From Platycnemis pennipes (lineage: Eukaryota > Arthropoda > Insecta > Odonata > Platycnemididae), in contig OW121846.1 of the NCBI GenBank assembly GCA_933228895.1, positions 9,765,915 to 9,829,914 on the forward strand: a stretch of DNA of 64,000 nt, given 5' to 3'. A program made the translations under genes and the position numbers. The notes beneath the pieces are model-generated. The model was given only the letters and a program-made list of their open reading frames with translations, was not told where the DNA came from and did no database searches. Each line of letters begins with the position of its first letter. The stretch's first letter is position 1. Shown piece by piece: positions 22,554 through 33,179 of this stretch.

Positions 22554-23785
22554 TCAAGGTGATATTAATCTTTCAGTCGCCAAATCTAATGGAAAATTTT
22601 TCAAACTATCTGGAAATGGGGGATATTTGAAACCATTATATACTGATAGTTGTGGGATATTATTTTTGTGAATGCTTGGGATACAGGTTGCAAATATCTG
22701 AAATTCCGATTTCTGAACCGGAACAATTTTCCTGATTAATATAATGCTATTTGTACTGTTAATATTGGTAAATGATTTTAAATCATTTTGAAACCAAAGT
22801 CTATCACAAAAATCGTAAGCATATCCAAGTTCATTATTAATAAATTGCTTTATAAACTCTTTATATGCCGACAAATGTGTTGAGAATGAGCTGTACATTA
22901 TTTACTGTTGTGGCTGTGCTTTTATTAGAGGTTCGTTGATATTATTTTTGTTTGACATGTATTTCTCATTCCACCGTTGAACGAAATCATGCATAACATT
23001 ATCAACATTTGAATTTGACTCGCCCCGATTCTCTCCTCCATCAATCAGCATAGCCGGATTATGAAGATCTGGAGATGGTCCACCACTTCCAGAATTAGGA
23101 TAGGTAATGTCTTTCCGCGGTATAAATGGCACCTCTCTCGTAGAGGGACCTGCTATTTGTGAACAATACTATCTCTCTTGGGAATTAATGATAGTTTTTT
23201 GGAGGGCCCCGCTATTTAGCAATCAATCATTTCCATAGTTTGTAGTAAATCATCGGTCCCTTGTCTCTCCCTGTAATTTTAGAACGAATTTTATCTGGGC
23301 TCTTTCTATGTGCAGCATCTTCATTTCCTACACAATCTTTATTCTCGTCATCAGCTTTTTTCTTAGCACGATAATTTCTGGCATATTCGGCTTTTTTCCT
23401 CTTGTTTTCCGCTTCATGTGCACTCTGATGAATACATTCTTTCTTTCTTGCGCAGTAATTTCTGTCATATTCAGCATTTTTTCTCTTCCAGTCCATGTTA
23501 GTTTTTTTATAATTTGGCATCAGCGTCAATTCTCCCCAATTCTTTCATTTTAGCGCGATAATTTCCGTCATCTTTGGCTTGCTTCCTCTTTCTTTCATCT
23601 CCCTGTCCTTCCGCTAAATTATTCAATTGTAAAATCTCACCCATTTCGTCTGTTGTTTCATTACCCTTTTGATCTTCTTGCCGCTCTCTTCCACTTTCTG
23701 CATTTTCTAACATTACGGATTCAACAAAAAGTTGCGTTGCCTTCATGACGTTTGTCCATGTTTCCGTGCCTACAAAAGCATTCAA
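22554..23785 (-). pseudogene. Helitron N-terminal protein remnant
   Basis: Three consecutive minus-strand frames form a broken Helitron-type protein. 23785-23227 is highly charged and carries repeats of the form K/RKKAEYxRNYxAKKK (RKKAEYARNYRAKKK, RKNAEYDRNYCARKKE, KQAKDDGNYRAKMKE). 23132-22902 is an Asn/Ser-rich linker with HDFVQRWNEKYMS. 22898-22554 reads CDRLWFQNDLKSF, then PQLSVYNGFKYPPFPDSLKN and LDLATERLISP. C-x-R-L-W-F followed by L-x-x-x-N-G-F-K-x-P and E-R-L-I-S-P is the pattern just before the Helitron Rep (HUH) domain. A stop follows LISP at 22556-22554, so Rep and helicase are missing. Frames are interrupted. Confidence 0.72.
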
Positions 23786-24229
23786 ATTAATAACATTTCT
23801 CGATATAGCAGATCAGGTGCGCAGGTCAAATTTCCGAAAGAAATTCTCATAAACACCCATTTTTTTATGAAAAACCATTTTTCCCCCACATATTTGTCGG
23901 AAAAAAAAACTTTTTGACAAGATCCGAACAAAATCTGAAAAAAATTGTCAAATTTTTGTTCCCAAAAAAAACTCAAAAAAAGCTCCACCACTAGAAATAG
24001 ATCTTGGAACTTTCGGTACGTGGGACGACGACTCTAACCAATACTAATAACTAATACGCGATCTTACTCTATTAAAGAGCGAGCGTTCTCATGAGTTTAG
24101 ATTCGGCATGCTAAGCGGGGCCCCGGAAAGAAGAATCTGACGGTACGTGACGCGAGTTTGCTCTTTTTCCCCCATTGGCCACAAGTGCCCAACGGGACAA
24201 AAGAAGTTTACACTTCAAAAATCAAATAT

Positions 24230-24293
24230 AGTGATACCTTGGCTAACGAATGTGATTCCGGAACGAATTATCTTGGTTAGCTGAGGAATCACT
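24230..24293. mobile_element. Pogo-like mini-element, 64 bp
   Basis: Arms AGTGATACCTTGGCTAAC (24230-24247) and GGTTAGCTGAGGAATCACT (19 bases, 24275-24293) are inverted, with four mismatches, around a short centre. The wording resembles Tigger/pogo termini. It may be a solo pair of ends or a very small MITE. Confidence 0.6.
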
Positions 24294-24700
24294 GTATTAT
24301 TATCGTTATTATTATAATTCGTTACTTTTTGTTAGCCACACCTCCTAGGTTCGGGCGATCATCGAGTTTCATTGCTGCTATAATGGCCGGAGAGTCTCCG
24401 GTGTCAATTAGCCTCGGGTAAGTGTTCGCACATCAGGTAAGGTATGCATCCTGCCCGTCAAATGCGTAACCTCAATTAAAAACGAGATAACTATTACCGT
24501 GAGTGAAATTCTATTTTAAATATTGAATCATAAATTAAAACCAGATAAATTATTTGGTTTATCACCTACGATGCACATAAAAATCAATTTTCAGCACGTT
24601 CTTATCCATACCCAAAATGATCTCTCACCGAAAACTTTCTTGCATAAAGCTATAGGCTATCTAACTTGAACCATTCCGAAAGAAAGACATGCCTGCGTAA

Positions 24701-24739
24701 ATTATATAATGATATATATTCCATATATCATTATATAAT
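24701..24739. repeat. Perfect palindrome, 17-bp arms
   Basis: ATTATATAATGATATAT at 24701-24717 is exactly inverted at 24723-24739, with spacer ATTCC. It is very AT-rich and could extrude as a cruciform. The inner ATTATATAAT is itself palindromic. Confidence 0.9.
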
Positions 24740-25386
24740 GAGTGGAGTGAGTGAGAGAGGAAATGTACGAATTCGCTGATTTTTAAGATACGGCTCACCT
24801 ACCAGCACGAACGATAGATAAAAGACGTTGCTCTGGGTTTGAGACCCTATGAGAATTTGGTGTGTCATTTTAATAGCTTGCATTTAAAAATATCAAATAC
24901 CATGAAATAAATGTATCATTCCAATCCATCGTAATAAATATCTTGAAACATGGTAGTAAGTTTAAAGAACGTTGAATGTTCACAAATTTATATTGGAAAG
25001 GTATGTCACAAATAAATACGTTTTAACTCATGGTTAGATACAGAATGCATAAAAACTAATAAATAAAGATAAATAATAAGCGGTGTTATAAACTCTAACA
25101 TATTGCGGGAAATGCCGTTACATTAACTTTATAGGGGTCACCCACTGACTTGTAAACAAATGCAAGAATACCAATAGGCAAAAAAGCATTCACCCGGACC
25201 GGTTCTTGGATCGTATCGCAGCCTAGGAGGATGTTTTTTTCTCAATGAAATTCTCACAAAATTCTCGCCTATAAATTAACATAAAAAAGTTACCCTTCTA
25301 TTGAACATCCGTTATCTAACTTTTTGTTGAAGAAAAAGATTTCAACAGTTTGACCTTATATATTCCACATTCCCAGCAATTAGCTT

Positions 25387-25459
25387 TTCTGTAGGAATTA
25401 AATTATGCTCGTTTCTGTAGGAATTAAATTATGCTCGTTTCTGTAGGAATTAAATTAAG
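25387..25459. repeat. Tandem array, 26-bp unit, nearly three copies
   Basis: Units start at 25389, 25415 and 25441 with CTGTAGGAATTAAATTA followed by TGCTCGTTT; the third breaks off after GAATTAAATTA. The copies are identical over their shared length, so the array is young. Confidence 0.92.
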
Positions 25460-25611
25460 ATGCCCCATCGACGGCGACGGGGCCCATCATATGCCTGGGC
25501 AACAAGTTTTTCTTTGAGACTATAAGAATTAATTGCATGCTTCGCATGAACAAATGCATTGGCGGACCCATCGGCGCTCACATCAGTGAACGAAATTAAT
25601 CATTGCTGCAC

Positions 25612-26235
25612 TTACGAGGATTTATCGTGGAAGTATCTTAGTCTTGTGGATAGCTGGGATTTATTACTAATGTCTGAGGTTTCGTCTAGAAATAGTGCCG
25701 CAAAAATTGCGCTGAGTCATTTTTTAACTTATATTCCAAAATTGTGCTAATAAGTATATTATATTATCAAGTCGTTTTGAGTACGATATGTTCTTCCTCT
25801 GAAAGGGGTTGCATTCTAGAGACGATGTCGTAAAGTTGTGTCATTTTACTGATACGATTTTAATTTGCAAAGTAATTACCCTTATTCGGGGAATCTTCAA
25901 CCTCACCTCCTCGAAATGGGTATTATTGAATGGCAAAAAGACATATTGTGTTGATTAATCTCTTCATAATCTCTCTGTTTTCGGCCACTGTTTCATTATA
26001 CCTCTCTATACTTATGCGGAAATGGGAATGAAGACCTGCTTCAATGCGGGTATTGCCGAAGTTTGGAAAACGAGTATGTGTCCCTGTGACCGCCATGTTT
26101 AAATATAACATTAGATATATTATTATGGTTTTTATAAATAGGAGGCATGGCCAGCAGAATAATTTCCCGAGAGTAGAACTCACAGTCAGCCAACGGGTTT
26201 TTATTTACAGGGAAACACAAAAAAGTCGAAAATAG
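25612..26235 (-). pseudogene. hAT transposase of the DUF4371 / TTF-finger type, decayed
   Basis: Read on the minus strand, 26183-25923 gives KLFCWPCLLF (TTF-type zinc finger Cys pair), then HSHFRISIERYNETVAENRE and IMKRLINTIC, a pattern typical of the region before DUF4371. After frameshifts, 25706-25612 reads FLDETSDISNKSQLSTRLRY. D-E-T-x-D-x-S-N-K-x-Q-L-S with an R-Y end is the block around the first catalytic Asp in this hAT group. Several stops lie between. No ends were found. Confidence 0.72.
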
Positions 26236-26239
26236 TCAC

Positions 26240-27263
26240 GATTACACACTTTGTGTTTCCACTTTAAACTTAGGTAGTATTTCCGCTTATTCCGGTATTC
26301 CGAAACCGTAATTTATTCACTGTTTTGTTATTATAACATAAAAGTTGTTTTTTTTTCTTTAAAACTGCGCGAAACTTTCGTACACAATACTATCTTTCCC
26401 TCCAAAAAATGATTTAATCTTCTGTTGGGTAGTTGTAGTGAAATAATTAAGAAGTGCGTGTATAAAAAAGCAAAGACAGTTCATTAAATAAACATATTTT
26501 ACAGGAAATAATACCTCATACTAGCTATTTATTTGTGCGATTAAAAAACACACGTCTCTTGCCGACAATAATCCTTTTTTCTTCGTTGTCTATTTACAAC
26601 GTACCTCTATGGGGTCTTCCTTCTTTGCGCTTTCACCGAAAATATTTTTTAAACGTAAATTATAAACAATGCGTCCTAACGTAAGCTATGCTTTGCCAGA
26701 ATTCAGTAAAAAAGATTATCTATTGATACCTTATTCATCGCTATAGGCTTTGTATTAGTTGAGAAAAATGGATTTTAACGACAGAAATAATACACAAGAA
26801 AATCCGCAGGCGCTTAGTGCCGTAGCCTACCGCTCCATTTTCCCCTTGGTATGGCACATGGTAGCTGGCGGCGCTCGCGTCGCTGTCCTCTTCTGCCCCC
26901 TGCCGAACCACAGGCATTATCAATGAGTGCGAGAGATGGAGAGAGAAGAGAGTTGGGATCTCAGTCCGCCAAGCCTACCCGCGGTCTCGGCCGGATGTAG
27001 ACGACCGTGACCACGGCGAAAAGTGCGGCAAACTGGATGGCGCGACGCACGGCCGTGTATTACATGCGGCGTATAATGTCAGAATAATCTCTCATAACAA
27101 AAAATGACGAAGAAGACCATATGTATATTTGAGTGAAGACGAAAAGTATATTTTTTCATTGATGCCTGGGCAAGCGCAGCTAACCCCCAATGCACGCCAC
27201 TTCCAGAGACTCGAGATTGGTTGGGCCTACGGGTAACCACTTCCGCCACCGTCGGATAGGTGG
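26240..27263. other. No gene recognised
   Basis: AT-rich to 26740, then of mixed composition. A GC-richer block at 26800-27060 has several short overlapping open frames without resemblance to a family. Confidence 0.4.
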
Positions 27264-28045
27264 CTACCCAGCCTTCGGGTCATGCAAACGAAGCTGGCAG
27301 AGGTACCTGGGAAGGACGGCCTCCTGCATTGCTCCTTCAAGAGCATCCCCTTGCGCCCTGCACGCTTGGATGCACTTGAGATTGTCAGTCAGTGAGCTCT
27401 TGATACCACCGAGCACGCCCAAGATGGGGACTACCAGTTCCACAGAAAAGCCCACCTATATTTGCCGCACAGCTGAGTTCAGAACTTGATGCTTAGTCCT
27501 TCTTTCCATCTCCTTCACTGCCGTACTCGTTTCGAACTGTGCCGAAATCTCGATGGCGATCATTGCATATGACCGATTGTCGAGGAGAAAGATATCAGGC
27601 TTCGTCAACGTCACCTGCCCGAAGGTGGGGATAGAATTATTCCACCAGATATTACATCTATCGTTCTTCAATATGGGCTCGATATCTTCAGTAGGGTAAC
27701 GTATAAGTGGATCCGCGTTAATGCTGTAATGATATTGGAGGTGGTAAAACAACACCCATAGAGCCGAGTTGTGCCGCTGTATATGCATGCGTTTGCGCAT
27801 TACGTTGCGCGCGAAGACGTCGCGACGGTACACGAGCTTGTTGATGACAACACATTGGTACGGGAGGACGAATCACTTGGTTTCGGACTCCAGACCTGCG
27901 GAACGCAAGGAAGGAAATTTGGGCTACTTCGATAGCCCATGCGTTTCCAAGTTTCGGTAGAAACATCCATGTATGGGCTTCTCGGTGTGTCCGCGGAGCA
28001 AGGTCTTTTCCTCTGCTCTCTTCATTTCAACACTTAAAACGTTTG
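27264..28045 (-). pseudogene. LINE with restriction-like endonuclease (R2/R4-type), C-terminal part
   Basis: Minus-strand frames give, in order: EKPIHGCFYRNLETHGLSK (28000-27940), RNVMRKRMHIQRHNSALWVL (27808 on), then ILKNDRCNIWWNNSIPTFGQ, TLTKPDIFLLD...MIAIEIS (about 27620-27550) and finally VVPILGVLGGIKSSLTDNLK (27435 on). The order (K-P-x-H-G-x-x-x-x-N-L-E, R-H-N, N-x-x-x-I-x-W, K-P-D-I...I-x-E-I, V-V-P-I-x-x-G-x-L-G) is that of the C-terminal domain of LINEs whose endonuclease has a PD-(D/E)xK fold. PD and the downstream E are visible. Frameshifts and stops show a dead 5'-truncated copy. A second copy is at 36800-37075. Confidence 0.75.
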
Positions 28046-28109
28046 TCTCCAACGACAAGATGGAAATGCCGTTTGCATGATCGCCAGAGGTGAAGTCCAA
28101 GTTCAAATC

Positions 28110-28784
28110 GATGCCGTCTGCTGCCCCTTTCGCCGCCTAGAGCAGGAACGCCCCTGTGCCAAAACTCTCGTGCTCTTTTACGAGAAGCATCAGGGGTCGT
28201 GCTGTGGAACGCGCGGCATTATAACATGGACTACTTTATCGTGAAGGTACTCCAGACTTATTAGCCCTCTACCACCTGTATGTTTTGGGAGATACAATCT
28301 GGCGATAAAAAGATTTCAGATGAAGACTTCGATGCATGGTCATTTTCTTTGTTCCCCAGCCAAGGTTTTTGTAACTCGTTGGTGTTCCGTTCGATGCAGC
28401 CAAAGGTGTTGAGCAGTGTCGGAACCGCGAACATGGTGTTCGCAAGAACCTTGTTATTGCCAGACAGGGTAGAACTTCAGATGCACCGAACAGTCTGCAT
28501 GTGTTATATCAAGGAAACGTGAAATATCTGAACCTACTGAGGACTACGGAGGCACTGAATACCTACTGTAAGAGCTATTTTCATTCCTGACTTGCAAATA
28601 ATGCTAGTGAAAAAATCCTCATCCCGGAAACCATTAGCTGTTTTTGTTCGGATATTTAGAATCAACCTCACACCAAATATCCTTACATGTTCCCAACTTA
28701 CTCCGAATACCACTAGCCTGACGTATATAGAAAAAATATGCATTTGTGAGAAAGTAATTTGTATTTGTGTCTAAAAGGGACAGT
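28110..28784. other. No gene recognised
   Basis: Upstream of the minus-strand LINE fragment and possibly part of the same element further 5', but I could not find readable reverse-transcriptase blocks. Open frame 28280-28522 plus has no known motif. Confidence 0.35.
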
Positions 28785-28850
28785 GCAGTTTCTCAGTGGG
28801 TATAGCGTTGAGTTAATGACCATGTATCTTTGGTTCGAATGAGGGAGCGG
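28785..28850 (+). repeat. tRNA-like SINE head
   Basis: TTTCTCAGTGGGTATAGCG (28790-28808, A-box side) and GGTTCGAATGA (28832-28842, B-box) are spaced as in a tRNA gene. The T-stem does not close, so a SINE head is more likely than a functional tRNA. The tail may extend to about 29040. Confidence 0.5.
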
Positions 28851-29340
28851 CCGTTTATATTATAGTGAAGATAAATCCTAGCAAATTGTTGAAGCTGCGA
28901 GAACCCATCCTTAATTGTTTGCGGAATATTCCGGATACTCGGCCTCCAGTTCTCGGTAAAGTATGTACAATTGGCACTTAAAAATAGACCACTTCGGAGG
29001 CTGATTTTTTCTTTCCCGAGTTGAAGGGGATTTGACAACAGTGCAGTTCTATCCCTTTAATTGGCCCGACCACGAAAGACCCGCAAGACCAAGGCACGGT
29101 CCTCTTAAGAGAGCCCCTTGCCATGGTTTGGGGTGAGACCCTTCCTCAATGGCCTGCACAGGGATTTTTGCGTTGGAGGGGGCGGGGACCTAAAGGGTGC
29201 CCTGTGACAATTAGTCGGCTAGTATTAGCCATTCGTGGGAGGCAGCCGTCAGCTAAAATAATTTGTGCAATTTAGGATAAGCGGGTGATTTGGCAGGCTC
29301 AAGTAGTTAATGATAATACATTGAAAAATCTCTGCCACAA

Positions 29341-29400
29341 CCAAGATTCAAACCATAGCCCTCGGAGTGGGAAGCCAGTGGTGTAGCCACCATACCTACG
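29341..29400 (-). repeat. tRNA-like SINE fragment
   Basis: On the minus strand GGTATGGTGGCTACACCAC (A-box side, about 29396-29378) and GGTTTGAATCTTGG (B-box, 29354-29341) are followed by TGTGGCAGAGATTTTTCA, typical of an arthropod tRNA-derived SINE body. Confidence 0.5.
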
Positions 29401-29867
29401 CGAGTTCGTAATGACAAAATGACAGGAAAACTGTTCCCGGGTCGCCATTCAGTCATCCACTCGCCCCGCCAACTGAAGTTATAGTTATAGTCCCAACCTC
29501 TATTGCCTCCTACCCTACACGTGTGTACCACTACCTTCTACCACGTGAGATATGAACCGTACCCGGTCTTCATCTCGCCACCCATATCTCTCTTACAGAT
29601 CAACTATCTCCCTCACTTCCCTTGCTCCAGCTGTACTTCCACCAACGTAACGTATCACGTGCAGTGTTCTTTCCGTTCTGCTCTCTGGGTTGCCCAAGGC
29701 ACAACGCTCTTAAACAACAAGAGCAACACCCGAGCTTCCAGCATTCCCCTTATACGCACCCCCCCCCCCTACTTTCCCGAAACACGACTCTTTTACGATG
29801 TTTCTTTTAATAATGGCATCTAAATAGATTGTCTCCCACCCACAAAGTCACCACTCAAACTACACAA

Positions 29868-29990
29868 AATTGATGGAATATACTAAATACTTGGGTGTGA
29901 TAATTGTTGGGAAGTAGAAATTTGATGAGACCACATTAATCGTATCTGTAAAGTAATAGCAAAATTTGAATTTCATATAAGAATACTAGT
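29868..29990 (+). pseudogene. LINE reverse-transcriptase C-terminal fragment
   Basis: Plus strand reads KLMEYTKYLGVIIVGK, a stop, KFDE, then after a frameshift HINRICKVIAKFEFHIRIL. K-Y-L-G-V-x-x-x-x-x-x-x-F-x-x-H-I is the conserved block after the palm of CR1/Jockey-group LINEs. Short and dead. Confidence 0.6.
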
Positions 29991-31014
29991 ATTATTATAA
30001 ATAGATCTCATGTGCATTGGGATCCTTAGCATTTTCAATCCTCCCGGACTCAATTTTACTCACCATGAACCCTTCACACTCCTATTCCTCACCTTTTCCC
30101 CATGAAACCTATTGACCATTGCCCTTCACCTTATAACCTTGCAGCTCCGTTTTCTTTGAGGAAGATGAAGGTCGTGGACAAGGAGGTTATAATGCGCTGG
30201 GAGAGGCATCGCAGATCAGTAGCCCTCTATACACGCGGGAGGGAATTTGATCAGGGTCAGGGCATTTCTTGGGGCTTATTTCTTTAAGTCGTATTTCTAT
30301 ACCGCTACAAGATATATCAATCGGTGGCATCCTGTGAGTTTAGAATGTACAGGAGGAGGAGTACAGCTGATTTGAGAAGCCAACGGCCATCTTGGTAGGT
30401 ACGGACATAAATGTATACGTATACGTGCATGCTACCCGCGATACTCGTACGGATGACATTTTTTTGCACGTGGTAAAGCTTTAATAATAGTACGAAGAAT
30501 AATAGAATGAATTTTAGAATTCGTCACAGAAACAGACGAAGGTGTACAAACGCGCAAACAAGCTCCAAGTATGTAAAATAAAGAAGTTAAATTTGAACCA
30601 GTTTTTGCCATGAAATTAACTCCCAGGGGAATCAGACGCACTTATGCCTCCCTTAAATAGCCTGAGGATGATTAATTGACGGCACTATTATTGAAATTTG
30701 GGTACGATTTCATTGTTTTAATGCACACATGGCTGTCTCCATAGGAGGCCGTATGAAACGCTTTGAATGTTTTGTACGGAGTAGGTGGGGCTTCCCAAGC
30801 ACCCCCATGCTGACTTCATTGTCACTCATAGGCTTACTGCCTTCCCCAGTACATTCTACCTCTTTGCTCACGACCAAAGAGGTTAGAAATACCCAATACC
30901 CCAAAATATCCAATACCAACGCCTGTGTTTTCTTTTGTCATGTACAGTCACGGGTAGAATCCCGTATTTACTATGTAGATACTAACAATCTAGTTGCCTG
31001 AGACCCTATAGTAG
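29991..31014. other. No gene recognised
   Basis: No readable protein family between the LINE fragment and the next LINE tail. The 90-codon open frame at 30729-31001 plus has no recognisable motif. Two mirrored GTATACG words occur near 30414-30425. Confidence 0.35.
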
Positions 31015-31112
31015 CAGGTTTGCATGTCTATAGTGCATGCTTGATGATCTTCACCCCCTCCCACACACCCTCGCGGTGGATTTCAGGGTATCGCGTAGAT
31101 GTAGATGTAGAA
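31015..31112 (+). repeat. CR1-like LINE 3' tail
   Basis: Contains CACCCCCTCCCACACACCCT, CGCGGTGGATTTCAGGGTAT and the terminal GTAGATGTAGATGTAGAAG. The same layout follows the LINE coding sequence at 60865-60955, so this is a solo 3' tail of that family, which ends in a GTAGAT microsatellite. Confidence 0.7.
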
Positions 31113-33179
31113 GTAAATGTGCATTGTTTCGCGGTACCCGCACTTCAGACGCCTTTCAATGACTTAACGGAAAATATTTTAATGTTGGTTGAACGCAAGA
31201 AAATGGGCGACTCAGGATAGAGCGGAGCAGCGGTTAAGTGGTGCGTTGACGAACCGATGGGGAAATATTTTGTGTCCTGCGACGACTACTCTCAATTCGA
31301 CTGCTTTCGTTGATTCTCCTTTAACCATGAACCAAAATCTGATGCGGACAGTGGTGGGAGAAGAAAATTTCCTCAGGAAACTATGGCGAGTCGCCATTCG
31401 AAACGTGGAAAGAAGCACCGAGAAAATAAATTACGTGATTCGCCATTTAGTAGCCAAATGTAAGAATACCATCTTATATAGACTATTACAAGTGAGCTGC
31501 GTAATTACTTTACGTTAATGAGAACTAACTTTGCGTTTGCCGTTCAGTTCAGAAATGGAAAACAGTAAAATGATGACAGCGAAGGTAAAAGGATAAGATC
31601 CTGACGTGTTGAAATGAGGACTGTGAGCGAATCAGCATATTTGAAATTTATGCAATCATAAGAAGCATTCATTAAATAACTTAAGTATTGTTATTCTTAT
31701 ATTTTAAGCGGAGTATTTCAATGATTTATCACCCATCAACTAACATTAAATAAGTAGGACAAAATATTATGAACAAATTTGAGAGCATTTATTAATTAGC
31801 TTCTTAGACAATTTCTGTTGCTTGTAAGGGGAAGGATGGTGTGGACACAAAGAGGTCAACTGCGAGATATGCCTATATTTCCACGATATTCAACCCTGTG
31901 GTTCCTCAGACAATTCTTGCAGTCAGATTATCCTTGTTTTGGTGTAACTAGATTTGTCCAAACGTCTCTTCAAAAATTGAACCGAAAGCACCGGTCAGAG
32001 GCCCAACGCTCTCAGCGAAGTCAATACCATTACTGGAATAGTGTTGGGAACGGAAGGTGACCTTCGCTGATTGAATTGGTTGCATCGATTGTAAAAGACC
32101 TTCGGCTTTCTTCGGAACTACAAGAGGAGTTTAGAGAGGAAACGGGCATTTTGGAGGTATTTTGGAGATATTGAAGGTTAAAGGTCGAATTTGTGAATGT
32201 GAAAGTGAACTTAGAAGTAAGTAGAGGATGCTTATTTCATGAAAATTTGAGTTCATATCATCAGAACCCTTTTAATGTATCTTTTGTTATTTTTTTTCCT
32301 GAATAATTAATACACTATACCTTTCACCCTTGGCAATGGGACTTATGATAAACTGAGCCCGGCGAAAGATCTATAGGAAAAAACAAAGCGGATATATTTA
32401 CTATAAATCACTAAGATCAGACTTAGTTTCTTCCACACACGTTATTTAATGGTACAATTATTTTCATCCTCTCGGGAAGTAGCGGGTACATGCTGAAGCC
32501 CCAGAGGGTGAAACTATTTGTATCATAAAATTACGTGAGTTGAAGAAGCTAAGGTTGGTCTTTGTGATTTATAGTCATCGACCTTCCAAAGAGTTACGCC
32601 TGAGAGACGTATCCAATGTTTTTGCAATTTTATATTTGTATCCAATCGAATATTATCTCTGATGGGCTATTTTGGAACGCGTTATTTTTATATAAGGTAA
32701 CGTCATATTATGGCTATGAAAGATATAATATTTAAAACCCGATAGATCTTTTTCGATTAATAATTTTTGCCTAGCTATTTCTTTTCCCAACTGCTCCTTC
32801 CGTGAGCTAATCCTATCTTCAGAGGCATGTGTCCTACCTTATTCCCTTCATATTAACCTACATACTCTTTTTTCTTGTCTGCTCTACGCATACCCATCAC
32901 ATTATATCCTCATAACGGCCTCCAGAATGTCATTTTCCCTAATTATTCATTCCACTTACTGCTCCTCGCAATTTCCGCCAAAACGTTCTTTCCTCCCTGA
33001 TCACTGAGAGAATTTCAGCTATTATCCCCTTTCAGGCCAATTACCACTTTTCCATTGTCCTCCCAAATCTCCGAAGCCTTAAAGATCATTTGTGCCTAAA
33101 ATCAGCATATTTAGTCAAATATCTATTTTTTTCTAATCACCTACATCTATGTTAATTCTCTGTATCCGCTAAACTGCAT
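31113..33179. other. No gene recognised
   Basis: AT-rich. The 109-codon frame 31189-31518 plus and the 80-codon frame 31818-32060 plus show no motif or splice context that I can support. Confidence 0.35.

Noticed and set aside
22902..23785. Independent basic leucine zipper-like host gene suggested by the Lys/Arg-rich frames
   Set aside because: The following frame carries a Helitron-type Cys-rich and E-R-L-I-S-P region on the same strand, so a transposon origin is simpler.
28785..29400. Two further tRNA genes
   Set aside because: A- and B-box words are present but no acceptor stem or proper anticodon arm can be formed; SINE heads fit better.
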